Notes: generated from the letters alone by a model not told the origin. Counted from the first letter of the stretch, positions 24,332 to 32,376 are shown. The stretch: 33,379 nucleotides of DNA from Acidimicrobiaceae bacterium (GCA_030838045.1 JAUTXN010000332.1:1-33379); one strand, 5' to 3'. Translations and numbers: made by a program.

Positions 24332-26119
24332 ATGCCTAGTAGGACACAACAGGCCAGCGGGCTTGTCGAGATGGCGTGGGATCCGGTTACACGCATCGTC
24401 GGCAGCCTCGGGATCTACACGAAGATCGACTTTGGTCGCGGCAGGGTCGTTGACTGCCACTCCACCTCCTCGATCTTCCGTGGCTACAGCATCTTCATGA
24501 AGGGCAAGGACCCTCGGGACGCGCACTTCATCACCAGCCGTATCTGCGGTATCTGCGGCGACAACCACTGCGAAGTTTCGACCTGGACGCAGAACATGGC
24601 GTTCGGCGTGGTACCTCCGCACCTGGGTGAGTGGATCTCGAACCTCGGCGAAGCCGCCGAGTACATGTTCGACCACAACATCTTCCAGGAGAACCTGGTT
24701 GGCGTCGACTTCTGCGAGAAGATGGTCAGCGAGACGAACCCGGGCGTGCTGGATCTGGCCAACCGGACCGCGTCCCCGCACGCAGAAGACCATGGTTACG
24801 CCTACATCGGCGACATCATGCGGTCCCTCAACCCGTTCTCGGGTGAGTTCTACCGTGAGGCTCTGGCGGTCAGCCGCTGGACCCGTGAGATGTTCTGCCT
24901 CATGGAGGGCCGCCACGTTCACCCGTCCACCCTGTACCCGGGCGGCAACGGCACCACGGCGACCATCCAGCTGTTCACCGACTACTACGCCCGGCTGATG
25001 CGTTATGCGGAGTTCATGAAGCGGGTCGTGCCGTTGCACGATGACCTCTTCAACTTCTTCTATGACGCCATGCCCGGATACGAAGAAGTCGGCCGTCGTC
25101 GCATCCTGACCGGTTGCTGGGGCTCGTTCCAGGACCCGGACGTCTGCGACTTCAACTACCGCAACATGACCGAGTGGGGCCGTGCCATGTTCGTCACCCC
25201 CGGCGTCGTCGTCGACGGCAAGCTGGTGACCAACGACTTGGTCGACATCAACCTCGGTATCCGGATCCTCCTCGGTCACTCGTTCTACGACGACTGGGAA
25301 GGTCAGGAGATGTTCGTGACCAAGGACCCCCTGGGCAACCCGGTCGATCGCCGGCACCCGTGGAACCAGCACACCATCCCGCAGCCCCAGAAGCGTGACT
25401 TCGACGGCAAGTACAGCTGGGTCATGGCGCCTCGTTGGTTCGACGGTCGGGATCACCTGGCCCTGGACACCGGCGGCGGCCCGCTGGCCCGTCTGTTCGC
25501 CATCGCCCTTTCGGGCCTGGTGGACATCGGCTACATCAAGGCCACCGGTCACAGCATCGAGTTCCATCTGCCCCGTACCGCGCTGAAGCCCGAGAAGGAC
25601 TTCGTGTGGGAGGTACCGAAGTGGTCGAACGCCATCGAGCGTGACATCGCCCGTACCTACTTCCAGCTGTACGCCTGCTGCTGCGCCCTGCACTTCATGG
25701 ACAAGGCGCTGGCGGAAGTGCGAGCTGGACACACCAAGACCTGGTCGCCGTTCACGGTTCCCGACGAAGCCATCGGTTGCGGCTTCATCGAGGCGGTCCG
25801 CGGTGTTCTCTCCCACCACCTGGTTATCCGCGGTGGGAAGATCGCCAACTACCATCCGTACCCGCCGACCCCTTGGAACGCCAACCCGCGTGACAGCTAC
25901 GGCACTCCCGGACCGTATGAAGATGCGGTCATGAACACGCCTATCTTCGAGGAGAACAGCCTCGAGAACTTCAAGGGCATCGACATCATGCGTGCGGTCC
26001 GGTCGTTCGACCCGTGCCTGCCGTGTGGCGTCCACATGTACCTTGGCAAGGGCAAGGTCCTCAAGCGCACGCATTCGCCTTCCGCGTCCGCCGAGGATTG
26101 CACCCTGCAGGTAGGCTAA
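24332..26119 (+). CDS. hhyL: Group 1h [NiFe] hydrogenase large subunit
   Basis: The catalytic subunit holding the NiFe(CN)2CO centre. 595 residues. The N-terminal Ni-binding motif is SRICGICGDNHC (C72, C75) and the C-terminal motif is DPCLPCGVHM (C562, C565, H568). A 27-residue tail (from M569) follows the histidine and is expected to be cut off by the maturation protease encoded downstream. Codon choice contains many CGT and GGT codons compared with its neighbours, as expected for strong expression. The chain is long and, like other group 1h subunits, carries inserts relative to group 1 membrane-bound enzymes. The gene is followed by a strong hairpin before the accessory genes. Confidence 0.97.
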   Translation: MPSRTQQASGLVEMAWDPVTRIVGSLGIYTKIDFGRGRVVDCHSTSSIFRGYSIFMKGKDPRDAHFITSRICGICGDNHCEVSTWTQNMAFGVVPPHLGEWISNLGEAAEYMFDHNIFQENLVGVDFCEKMVSETNPGVLDLANRTASPHAEDHGYAYIGDIMRSLNPFSGEFYREALAVSRWTREMFCLMEGRHVHPSTLYPGGNGTTATIQLFTDYYARLMRYAEFMKRVVPLHDDLFNFFYDAMPGYEEVGRRRILTGCWGSFQDPDVCDFNYRNMTEWGRAMFVTPGVVVDGKLVTNDLVDINLGIRILLGHSFYDDWEGQEMFVTKDPLGNPVDRRHPWNQHTIPQPQKRDFDGKYSWVMAPRWFDGRDHLALDTGGGPLARLFAIALSGLVDIGYIKATGHSIEFHLPRTALKPEKDFVWEVPKWSNAIERDIARTYFQLYACCCALHFMDKALAEVRAGHTKTWSPFTVPDEAIGCGFIEAVRGVLSHHLVIRGGKIANYHPYPPTPWNANPRDSYGTPGPYEDAVMNTPIFEENSLENFKGIDIMRAVRSFDPCLPCGVHMYLGKGKVLKRTHSPSASAEDCTLQVG

Positions 26120-26134
26120 AACCATTGGTAGGTC

Positions 26135-26166
26135 CCGGCCGCCCGGCCCAAAAACCGGGCGGCCGG
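26135..26166 (+). terminator. Strong hairpin between hhyL and the accessory genes
   Basis: Perfect 12-bp GC arms CCGGCCGCCCGG and CCGGGCGGCCGG around loop CCCAAAAA, 16 bp after the hhyL stop, with no T-tract. It could be a partial terminator or a 3' stabiliser that keeps hhySL mRNA in excess over the accessory genes. Confidence 0.7.
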
Positions 26167-26211
26167 TAGTATGTGCTTCAGGTAACTAACTTGACCCCGG
26201 AGGGGGGGCCC

Positions 26212-26793
26212 ATGGCCGAGAAGAAAAACCTCCGGGCCGTTGGTGATCGGATCGAGCAGCTGCTCGACGAGCTGCGAGCAGCTGCTGATCCGCGCTTATA
26301 CGGCCAGGCTGAAGAGATGTTGGGCCTGGTCACCGAGTTGTACGGCGGTGGCTTGGCGAGAATCGTCGAGGTAGTGGGGGAGAGCGATCCGGCAACATTG
26401 GAACGCCTGTCTCACGACGAGCTCATTTCGAGCTTGCTCCTCGTTCATGGCTTGCACCCAGACGACCTGGAAACTCGGGTCATCCGGGCGCTGGAAGGCG
26501 TCAGGCCGATGCTGGCCGGCCATGGAGGCGACGTCGAGTTGCTGGACATCGATGCGGCCGCGGGAGCGGTGCACCTGAACTTGCTGGGTAGCTGCCATGG
26601 CTGCCCGTCGTCGACGGTGACCCTCCGGATGGCAGTTGAAACCGCTATCGCCGAGGCCGCGCCTGAGATCGTCATCATCGACGTCGAGCAGCCGACCGAG
26701 GAAGCTCCGCCCGTCGGAGAGCCGGTCCCAATCACGCTCGGGGCCAAAAAGACTGTCTTTGAGGAGTGTCCGGCGGAGCTGGTGCAGCGATAA
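26212..26793 (+). CDS. NifU C-terminal-domain protein of the hydrogenase operon
   Basis: 193 residues from ATG at 26212, preceded by GGAGGGGGGG; the ORF track start at 26173 is upstream of this strong site. Residues about 1-80 are a helical domain I do not recognise. Residues about 88-165 match the NifU C-terminal (Nfu) scaffold domain, with VRPMLAGHGGDVELLDI and the Fe-S binding GSCHGCPSS (C128, C131). Nfu domains carry or transfer Fe-S clusters. Here it may help load the hydrogenase small subunit or act as an electron carrier. Homologous NifU-domain genes are a regular part of group 1h operons in actinobacteria. A C-terminal tail of about 30 residues follows the domain. Confidence 0.87.
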   Translation: MAEKKNLRAVGDRIEQLLDELRAAADPRLYGQAEEMLGLVTELYGGGLARIVEVVGESDPATLERLSHDELISSLLLVHGLHPDDLETRVIRALEGVRPMLAGHGGDVELLDIDAAAGAVHLNLLGSCHGCPSSTVTLRMAVETAIAEAAPEIVIIDVEQPTEEAPPVGEPVPITLGAKKTVFEECPAELVQR

Positions 26794-26802
26794 TGAGTAC
26801 AT

Positions 26803-27465
26803 ATGACAGATTCAATTAGCGATCCCGTGAGCGCCCCCCGGGAGCCGCTCAAAGTTCTCGAGCGCATCCGTGACCGGAGCATGGCCCGCCGGCCGCGGCC
26901 GGGCGAGGTGTGCGAGTTGTGTGGGGAGCCCATCCCCGACGAGCACAACCACTTGGTCGACCTGAAGGCCCGCAACCTGATGTGCTCGTGCCGGCCGTGC
27001 TACTTGCTGTTCACCCCGGACGGGGCGGGCGGCCAGCACTACCTGGCGGTGCCCGACCGCTACTTGATGTTCGAGGATTTCTCCTTGACGCAGTCGCAGT
27101 GGGACGCCCTGCAGATCCCGGTGAGCGTGGCCTTCTTCCTGGTCAACTCCGAGTTGAAGCGCGTCGCCGCCTTCTACCCGAGCCCGGCCGGGGCGACTGA
27201 GTCGCTCCTGTCGCTCGAGATCTGGGACGAAGTCGTGGCGGCCAACCCGACCCTGGGCAGCATCCTGCCCGACGTCGAGGCGTTCCTCGTGCAGAAGGAC
27301 AAGACGGGCAACAACCCCGAGTGCTATCTGGTGCCGATCGACGCCTGTTACGAGCTGGTCGGCGAGATGCGCAAGCTGTGGCGAGGATTCGACGGCGGCA
27401 AGGAAGCCCGAGAAGCTCTCGAGGCGTTCTTCGACCGGGTCAAGTCGAGAGCCACGAAAGTCTGA
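26803..27465 (+). CDS. DUF5947-like hydrogenase-associated protein
   Basis: 220 residues. The N-terminal third has a likely metal site: CELCGEPI (C37, C40), HNH (H48, H50), then MCSCRPCYLLF (C61, C63, C66), resembling a treble-clef zinc or Fe-S site. The remainder is a mixed alpha/beta region with WDALQIPVSVAFFLVNS and FYPSPAGATESLL. The family matches what I know as DUF5947, found beside actinobacterial group 1h hydrogenases; its function is unknown. It lies 9 bp after the NifU-domain gene, and its stop overlaps the next ATG (TGATG), so it is part of one translationally coupled operon. Possible roles are metallocentre assembly or electron transfer. Confidence 0.8.
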   Translation: MTDSISDPVSAPREPLKVLERIRDRSMARRPRPGEVCELCGEPIPDEHNHLVDLKARNLMCSCRPCYLLFTPDGAGGQHYLAVPDRYLMFEDFSLTQSQWDALQIPVSVAFFLVNSELKRVAAFYPSPAGATESLLSLEIWDEVVAANPTLGSILPDVEAFLVQKDKTGNNPECYLVPIDACYELVGEMRKLWRGFDGGKEAREALEAFFDRVKSRATKV

Positions 27466-28109
27466 TGAGCTCTCTCGATTTCGAGGTCCTCGGCGCCCGG
27501 GCACAGCCCTACGCCGCGGTCCCTACGATCATGTTCAAGATCCGGATCACCGAGGCGTCGGGCTACTACGTCCACGCCGTCGCCCTCCGGGCCCAGATCA
27601 TGATCGAGCCCCAGCGGCGGTCCTACAACAGCGAGGACCACGATCGGCTCTACGAGCTGTTCGACGACCCCAAGCGGTGGGGGACGACGCTCAAGCCGTT
27701 CCTGTGGACCCACACCGGGATCGTGGTTCCCCGCTTCGACGGGACGATCGAAGTCGACCTGCCCATGACATGCACCTATGACTTCGAGGTGGCGGGCAAC
27801 AAGTACCTCCACAGCCTGCGCGACGGCGAGGTCCCGCTCCAGTTCCTCTTCGCCGGGACCTTCTTCACCAACGGCGACAACGACTCGGGATTCGCCGCCG
27901 AACCGGTGGGCTGGAACAAGGATCGTTCGTTCAAGATGCCCGTCCAGGTGTGGCGCGAGTGCATGGACATGTACTTCCCCAACAGCGGCTGGATCCGGGC
28001 CCGCAAGGAAACCATCGACCTGTTGACGAAATATAAGGTCAGCAAGGCGCTCCCGACATGGGAAGACACCATCGAGGCCCTCCTGAAGCAAGCGGGCGAG
28101 GACGTATGA
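27465..28109 (+). CDS. DUF6084-like hydrogenase-associated protein
   Basis: 214 residues from ATG at 27465, which overlaps the preceding stop (TGATG); the longer track ORF from 27321 lies inside the previous gene. The sequence starts MSSLDFEVLGARAQPYAAVPTIMFKIRITEASG and reads as a beta-sandwich-like protein without transmembrane segments or metal-binding cysteine pairs. It fits DUF6084, a family known mainly from its place in actinobacterial hydrogenase operons. No function is established. A structural or chaperone role in hydrogenase assembly is inference. It overlaps the next gene by 4 bp. Confidence 0.78.
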   Translation: MSSLDFEVLGARAQPYAAVPTIMFKIRITEASGYYVHAVALRAQIMIEPQRRSYNSEDHDRLYELFDDPKRWGTTLKPFLWTHTGIVVPRFDGTIEVDLPMTCTYDFEVAGNKYLHSLRDGEVPLQFLFAGTFFTNGDNDSGFAAEPVGWNKDRSFKMPVQVWRECMDMYFPNSGWIRARKETIDLLTKYKVSKALPTWEDTIEALLKQAGEDV

Positions 28110-29794
28110 CCGGCACTGGCACTGGCACCACGGCAACGGGCACCACGGCAACGGAGAAGATGCTGATCGACAAGATGGACACCCGCTTCGCAACCGCCGG
28201 TGGCGTGGCCGACGCCGTCTTGTACGAGGGCTACATCCTGTACCCCTACCACGCGACCCACGGCAAGAACCGCGGGGGCGTCCGATTCCAGTGGGGTGTC
28301 CTGGTCCCGCCATCGTGGCGCGAGGTCGACTCCTCCGAGCGCTCCGTCATGCGCACCGAGCTCATCGTCGATCCCGGCACCGAGCCCATGATCGCCGTCC
28401 GGCTCCGCTTCCTGCAGCTGCAGCACCGGGGCCTGGAAGAGGCTGACCCCAGCGCCGAGAGCGGCTACCGCCCCACCTCGAAGTTGGAGATCGGCGACGA
28501 GGTCTGGATGGAGTGGGACGAGGCCATCGAGCAGACGTTCGACCTCGGGGTCATGGCGCTGCTCCCATTGGCGCAGGCGTCGCGCACGGTGCCGATCGAC
28601 TTCCCGGCATCGAGCCTCATCGCCATTGTTGGCGAGGACGGTGTGGAGGCCGAAGTCGGCGCCGCGGCCGGGCCGCCGGCGGGGCGGATCGTTCGTTCGA
28701 CCGAGCCGATCACCGGTGAAGTGCGTGTGACCGTCGGCTGGGCCGATGGGCCGGGCGTGTTGCTCAAGGTGACGATCGAGGTGGAGAACACCACCGACTG
28801 GAAGGTGAAGGGAGCCGGTCGCGAAGACGTGATGCGGCGGTCGCTCATCGCCGTCCATACCCTGGCGGCAGTCGAGGATGCGGCGTTCTGCTCCCTGTTC
28901 GATCCCCCTGAGGGGGCGGAAGAAGCGGTGGCCGGTTGCCAGAGCATCGGTTCCTACGCCGTGCTCGTGGGCAAGCAGGGTGCGACGGACCTGGTGCTGG
29001 CTTCGCCCATCATTCTGTACGACTACCCCGCCATTGCTCCCGAGAGCGACGGTGATTTCCATGACGGTTGCGAGATCGACGAGATCCTGGCGCTTCGGGT
29101 CTTGACCTTGACCGACGACGAAAAGGCCGAGGCCCGGGGCACTGACCCGCGCTCGCGCGCCATTATTGACCGCTGCGACAACATGGTCGACGCATCCTGG
29201 GACAAGCTTCACGGCATCATGCGCGATGTGCGCACCCTCGATGACCCCGGTGACAACCGGATCGATCCCAACGAGCCCGAGCCTGTTCCCTGGCTCGACC
29301 CGGTGATCGACGCTTCGTTTGACCCGTGGAGCGACATCGTCGTGATCCGCGATGTCGAGATCAGCAAGGGTTCGCGGGTCCGGTTGGCGCCCAACCATCG
29401 CGCCGACGTGCACGACATGTTCCTCGCCGGGCTGACGGCCACGGTGGCCGGCGTGTTCCACGACGTCGACGGTGGCTTCCACGTGGCCGTGACGGTCGAC
29501 GGCGACCCGGCCACGGAGCTGTACGAGGTGCAGGGCCGCTTCTACTACTTCCATCCCGACGAGATCGAGCCTCTGAGCGCGGCCGAGGCCGATGCCTTCG
29601 GCCAGGCCGAGACGATGCGCCAAGCCGGTCGCGACGTCGACGCCGCCCGCAGCGCCCAGGTGGGCTGGGCCGGTGGGTTCGACTTCCCGACCATCGTCGG
29701 TGACGGCACTGAATCGGCGAAAACTGAATCTGGGGAAAACGCCGCCGGGTCCGGCGAGCGTGCCGTGGGCGCGGACGGGGACTCGGCTCAGTGA
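28106..29794 (+). CDS. Uncharacterised 562-aa hydrogenase-operon protein
   Basis: No named domain recognised. The start at 28106 forms an ATGA overlap with the previous gene; ATG at 28160 (MLIDKMDTRF) is a possible alternative. The first 17 residues are a Thr/Gly run coded by short repeats. Residues about 20-70 read VADAVLYEGYILYPYHATHGKNRGGVRFQWGVLVPPSW, and near residue 430 there is a second conserved-looking block, GSRVRLAPNHRADVHDMFLAGLTATVAGVFHDVDGGFHVAVTVDGDPA, ending FYYFHPDEIEPL. I know similar proteins in actinobacterial group 1h loci, always annotated hypothetical. The body is acidic and has no signal peptide or membrane helix. It overlaps the maturation protease gene by GTGA. Possibly a large-subunit chaperone or scaffold, but unproven. 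Confidence 0.85.
   Translation: MTGTGTGTTATGTTATEKMLIDKMDTRFATAGGVADAVLYEGYILYPYHATHGKNRGGVRFQWGVLVPPSWREVDSSERSVMRTELIVDPGTEPMIAVRLRFLQLQHRGLEEADPSAESGYRPTSKLEIGDEVWMEWDEAIEQTFDLGVMALLPLAQASRTVPIDFPASSLIAIVGEDGVEAEVGAAAGPPAGRIVRSTEPITGEVRVTVGWADGPGVLLKVTIEVENTTDWKVKGAGREDVMRRSLIAVHTLAAVEDAAFCSLFDPPEGAEEAVAGCQSIGSYAVLVGKQGATDLVLASPIILYDYPAIAPESDGDFHDGCEIDEILALRVLTLTDDEKAEARGTDPRSRAIIDRCDNMVDASWDKLHGIMRDVRTLDDPGDNRIDPNEPEPVPWLDPVIDASFDPWSDIVVIRDVEISKGSRVRLAPNHRADVHDMFLAGLTATVAGVFHDVDGGFHVAVTVDGDPATELYEVQGRFYYFHPDEIEPLSAAEADAFGQAETMRQAGRDVDAARSAQVGWAGGFDFPTIVGDGTESAKTESGENAAGSGERAVGADGDSAQ
28124..28153 (+). repeat. Tandem 15-bp repeat at the start of the 562-aa gene
   Basis: Two exact copies of GGCACCACGGCAACG, preceded by GGCACT repeats, encode TGTGTTATGTTAT. 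In-frame unit. Confidence 0.85.
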
Positions 29795-30330
29795 GCCCCC
29801 GCATCCTGTGCGCCGGAATCGGCAATGTCTTTTTCAGCGATGATGGCTTTGGCGTCGCAGTGGCCAACCGTTTGGCCCGCATGCCCGTGCCGGATTGCGT
29901 TCAAGTCGAGGACTACGGCATCCGTGGGGTGCACCTGGCGTACGAGCTGTGCGAAGGCTACGACGCGTTGGTGCTCATCGATGCCATGCCGATGGGCGAT
30001 GAGCCCCCGGGCACACTAGTGATCCTCGAACCCGATGCGCCGCCGCCCGCTGCACATGGCGATGACGACGACGTCGTACCGGTGATGGATGCCCACACCA
30101 TGAGCCCACTTGTGGTGTTGACAACTTTGGCTAATCTCGGTGGTTCCGTCGACCGGATCCTGGTAGTTGGATGCCAGCCGGCGACAATCGAGGAAGGGAT
30201 GGGACTCTCGGAACCGGTGGCTGCGGCTGTCGACCGAGCAATAGAGATGGTGAGCGAGCTGCTCACTGAGCTGGTGGGCGACCTGCTCACCGATGCGTGC
30301 CAACCTGCTGGAAGGGAGACCAGAACATGA
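29791..30330 (+). CDS. Hydrogenase maturation endopeptidase (M52 family)
   Basis: 179 residues from GTG at 29791 (GTGA overlap). Cuts the C-terminal tail of the hydrogenase large subunit after nickel insertion. The family signature is GIGNVFFSDDGFGV (residues 9-22), and the three nickel-sensing positions (E16, D62, H93 in E. coli HybD) correspond to D18, D64 (LIDAMPMG) and H102 (DAHTMSP). The Glu-to-Asp change at the first position is conservative. Its target is almost certainly HhyL, encoded in the same operon. The C-terminal helix SELLTELVGDLLTDACQ is a little longer than in HybD. Confidence 0.93.
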   Translation: MSPRILCAGIGNVFFSDDGFGVAVANRLARMPVPDCVQVEDYGIRGVHLAYELCEGYDALVLIDAMPMGDEPPGTLVILEPDAPPPAAHGDDDDVVPVMDAHTMSPLVVLTTLANLGGSVDRILVVGCQPATIEEGMGLSEPVAAAVDRAIEMVSELLTELVGDLLTDACQPAGRETRT

Positions 30331-30431
30331 TTCGACGTTTGATGATGTCATTGGTGTTTGCGCTACTCGCGGCTGTGGTCGTGAAGTCGCTGCCCGACAT
30401 CGCTCGGTACCTGAAGATCCGGGAGATGTGA
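30327..30431 (+). CDS. 34-aa single-pass membrane microprotein (DUF6893-like)
   Basis: Too short for the ORF track. ATG at 30327 overlaps the protease stop (ATGA). Sequence: MIRRLMMSLVFALLAAVVVK followed by SLPDIARYLKIREM. One hydrophobic helix (about residues 6-19) with Arg on the N-side and a basic amphipathic tail. It resembles the DUF6893 family of small proteins that I associate with actinobacterial hydrogenase loci. Function unknown; a membrane anchor or adaptor for the otherwise soluble hydrogenase is a plausible idea. It is followed after 1 bp by a second microprotein with a similar tail. Confidence 0.82.
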   Translation: MIRRLMMSLVFALLAAVVVKSLPDIARYLKIREM

Positions 30432-30432
30432 C

Positions 30433-30552
30433 ATGAACATCCTCGGCCTGATTTTCCTTGTTGTCCTCGCTCTAGTTGTCCTCTTCGTGATCGGGCTGCT
30501 TGTGGCCTCGCTCTCCAGCATCTCCCGGTACAGCCGCATCCGGAAGATGTGA
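30433..30552 (+). CDS. 39-aa single-pass membrane microprotein, paralogue-like
   Basis: Too short for the ORF track. ATG at 30433, 1 bp after the previous stop. Sequence: MNILGLIFLVVLALVVLFVI then GLLVASLSSISRYSRIRKM. A long hydrophobic helix (about residues 3-27) is followed by ISRYSRIRKM, matching the preceding protein's IARYLKIREM at six of ten positions (I.RY..IR.M). The GAGATGTGACATGAAC context shows tight coupling of the two. The shared tail suggests a shared docking site. The function is not known. Confidence 0.78.
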   Translation: MNILGLIFLVVLALVVLFVIGLLVASLSSISRYSRIRKM

Positions 30553-30577
30553 CAATCAAAAAAGAAAGGCGACTTCT

Positions 30578-30877
30578 ATGTGCCTAGGAATCCCCGGTCA
30601 AGTCATCGAGATGCTTGACCATGAGCATCTCGCCCGGGTTGACGTCGCCGGCGTAGGCCGGATCATCAACATCGGGTTGCTGGAGGAAGAGCCGGTGACT
30701 GTTGGTGACTGGGTTCTCATCCACGTCGGCTTCGCCATGTCCAAGATTGACGAGGAAGAAGCACAGCAGGCGATGGAAGGGCTTCAAATGATGGGCGAGG
30801 CATACACCGACGAGATGACGGCGATGTCGTCATCGAGTGTCACGACCAGTACAGGAGGAGAAGCATGGCAGCGATAG
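30578..30877 (+). CDS. hypC: Hydrogenase maturation chaperone HypC
   Basis: 99 residues from ATG at 30578; the track ORF from 30500 reads through the microprotein gene. It begins MCLGIPGQVIEML, with the essential Cys2 after Met removal, followed by the beta-barrel segment ARVDVAGVGRIINIGLLEEEPVTVGDWVLIHVGFAMSKID. HypC binds HypD and carries the Fe(CN)2CO moiety to the large-subunit precursor. The C-terminal ~25 residues (DEMTAMSSSSVTTSTGGEAWQR) extend beyond the usual domain. The next gene starts inside this gene (13-bp overlap). Confidence 0.96.
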   Translation: MCLGIPGQVIEMLDHEHLARVDVAGVGRIINIGLLEEEPVTVGDWVLIHVGFAMSKIDEEEAQQAMEGLQMMGEAYTDEMTAMSSSSVTTSTGGEAWQR

Positions 30878-31107
30878 TGGGGCTGATCATCGGCTACCTG
30901 CTAGGTACTCGCGCTGGGGACAAGGGTCACGAAGAGCTCCAAGAGTCGTGGCGCACCATCACCACGTCCCAGGGCTTCCGGGACATGCTCGGCGGTTTCT
31001 TTGCCCTCATGGGTGAGTTCCTGAACCGGGGCCGGGGAGCACTGGCGCAGAAGCTTCAGACGCCGGAAATCGAAGCTCGTTCGCGCGAGCTCGAGCAAGC
31101 AGCGTAG
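30865..31107 (+). CDS. 80-aa membrane protein with GYLLGxxAG motif
   Basis: ATG at 30865 lies inside the end of hypC, preceded by GGAGGAG. An N-terminal membrane helix MAAIVGLIIGYLLGTRAG is followed by an amphipathic, charged helical region (SQGFRDMLGGFFALMGEFLNRGRGALAQKLQ...). Not a family I can name; it is YtxH-like only in general form. The protein at 32377 has a closely similar start (GFVLGYLLGSEAG) and similar helical segments, so the two look like paralogues in one operon. A role in membrane association of the hydrogenase is possible but untested. Confidence 0.82.
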   Translation: MAAIVGLIIGYLLGTRAGDKGHEELQESWRTITTSQGFRDMLGGFFALMGEFLNRGRGALAQKLQTPEIEARSRELEQAA

Positions 31108-31120
31108 GGCCAGGGTCCAG

Positions 31121-32248
31121 ATGCGCTTCGTCGACGAGTACCGTGATCCCGCCGCCGCGCGGGCCTTGGTGGCACGGATCACCGAGCTGGCCGGCGACGA
31201 TCATTTCAAGTTCATGGAGGTGTGCGGGGGACACACCCATACCATCTACCGTCACGGCATCGAGCACGTCCTGCCGTCCAGCGTCGAGCTGGTCCACGGC
31301 CCGGGCTGTCCGGTGTGTGTCATCCCGATGGGCCGTGTCGATGACGCCATCGCGGTTTCGGAGAACCCTGGCGTCATCTTCACGTCCTTCGGGGACATGA
31401 TGCGAGTCCCCGGAAGCAACGGCAACCTGCTCGAGGCGAAGGCCCGCGGCGCGGACATCCGGTTCGTGTACTCGCCGCTCGACTCCCTCCGGATTGCCAT
31501 GGAGAATCCCGACCGAGAGGTTGTCTTCTTCGCGGTCGGATTCGAGACCACCGCTCCCTCGACAGCTCTCACATTGCTGAAGGCTCGCGAGCACGGAGTC
31601 ACGAACTTCAGCGTGTTCTGCAATCACGTGACCATCGTCCCCCCCATCAAGGCCATCCTCGAATCCCCGGACCTGAGGCTTGATGGGTTCTTGGGACCAG
31701 GTCACGTGTCGACGGTGATCGGACAACGTCCGTACCGTTTCGTCACGGCTCAATATGGCAAGCCGTTGGTCACAGCCGGGTTCGAACCACTGGACATCCT
31801 CCAGGCGATCGCCATGCTCCTCCTGCAGATCCGGGAGGGCCGCTGCGAGATCGAGAACCAGTACACCCGAGTGGTCCGTGATGAAGGCAACCCGCGGGCG
31901 CTGGCAGTGCTGGGCGAGGTGTTCGAGCTTCGGCCCCACTTCGAGTGGCGGGGACTCGGGTTCATCTCTCAGAGTGCGTTGAAGCTGCGTCCCGAGTTCG
32001 CCGAGTTCGATGCCGAGCTCAAGTACCACGTGCCTGGTGTCCGGGTCGCTGACCCCAAGGCGTGCCAGTGTGGCGAGGTGCTCAAGGGCGTCATCAAGCC
32101 CTGGGAATGCAAGGTCTTCGGTACCGCCTGCACACCCGAGACTCCGATCGGCACCTGCATGGTGTCCTCGGAAGGGGCGTGCGCGGCGTACTACAACTTC
32201 GGTCGCCTGCACCGTGAAGCGGCCGTGACGCTGGGTCGCCGGGCGTAG
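31121..32248 (+). CDS. hypD: Hydrogenase maturation factor HypD
   Basis: 375 residues, full family length. HypD is the [4Fe-4S] scaffold on which, with HypC, the Fe(CN)2CO unit is assembled. Signature motifs are FMEVCGGHTHTIYRHG, VHGPGCPVCVIP, VGFETTAPSTAL, FLGPGHVSTVIG and the C-terminal cysteine-rich cluster-binding segment CQCGEVLKGVIKPWECKVFGTACTPETPIGTCMVSSEGACAAYY. It lies 13 bp after the 80-aa membrane protein gene. The partners hypA, hypB, hypE and hypF are not in this window. Confidence 0.97.
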   Translation: MRFVDEYRDPAAARALVARITELAGDDHFKFMEVCGGHTHTIYRHGIEHVLPSSVELVHGPGCPVCVIPMGRVDDAIAVSENPGVIFTSFGDMMRVPGSNGNLLEAKARGADIRFVYSPLDSLRIAMENPDREVVFFAVGFETTAPSTALTLLKAREHGVTNFSVFCNHVTIVPPIKAILESPDLRLDGFLGPGHVSTVIGQRPYRFVTAQYGKPLVTAGFEPLDILQAIAMLLLQIREGRCEIENQYTRVVRDEGNPRALAVLGEVFELRPHFEWRGLGFISQSALKLRPEFAEFDAELKYHVPGVRVADPKACQCGEVLKGVIKPWECKVFGTACTPETPIGTCMVSSEGACAAYYNFGRLHREAAVTLGRRA

Positions 32249-32376
32249 TCGCTCCGGCCAAGTCGGGGCGGGACTACTCGAACTCGCATTCTGTACAGAG
32301 ATGGACAAGACTGCGGACTGCCGCGAACGCGGTGGCCTGCTGAGGGACCTACTCGGACGATGAGAGGAGCAGGGAC

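Noticed and set aside
23783-26125. 780-aa minus-strand ORF
   Set aside because: Antisense shadow of hhyS/hhyL, which have unmistakable family motifs.
27776-29623. 615-aa minus-strand ORF
   Set aside because: Antisense shadow of the coupled accessory genes of the hydrogenase operon.
32301-32363. 20-codon ORF MDKTADCRERGGLLRDLLGR between hypD and the 114-aa gene
   Set aside because: No good ribosome binding site and no supporting pattern; chance frame is likely in a 128-bp gap.
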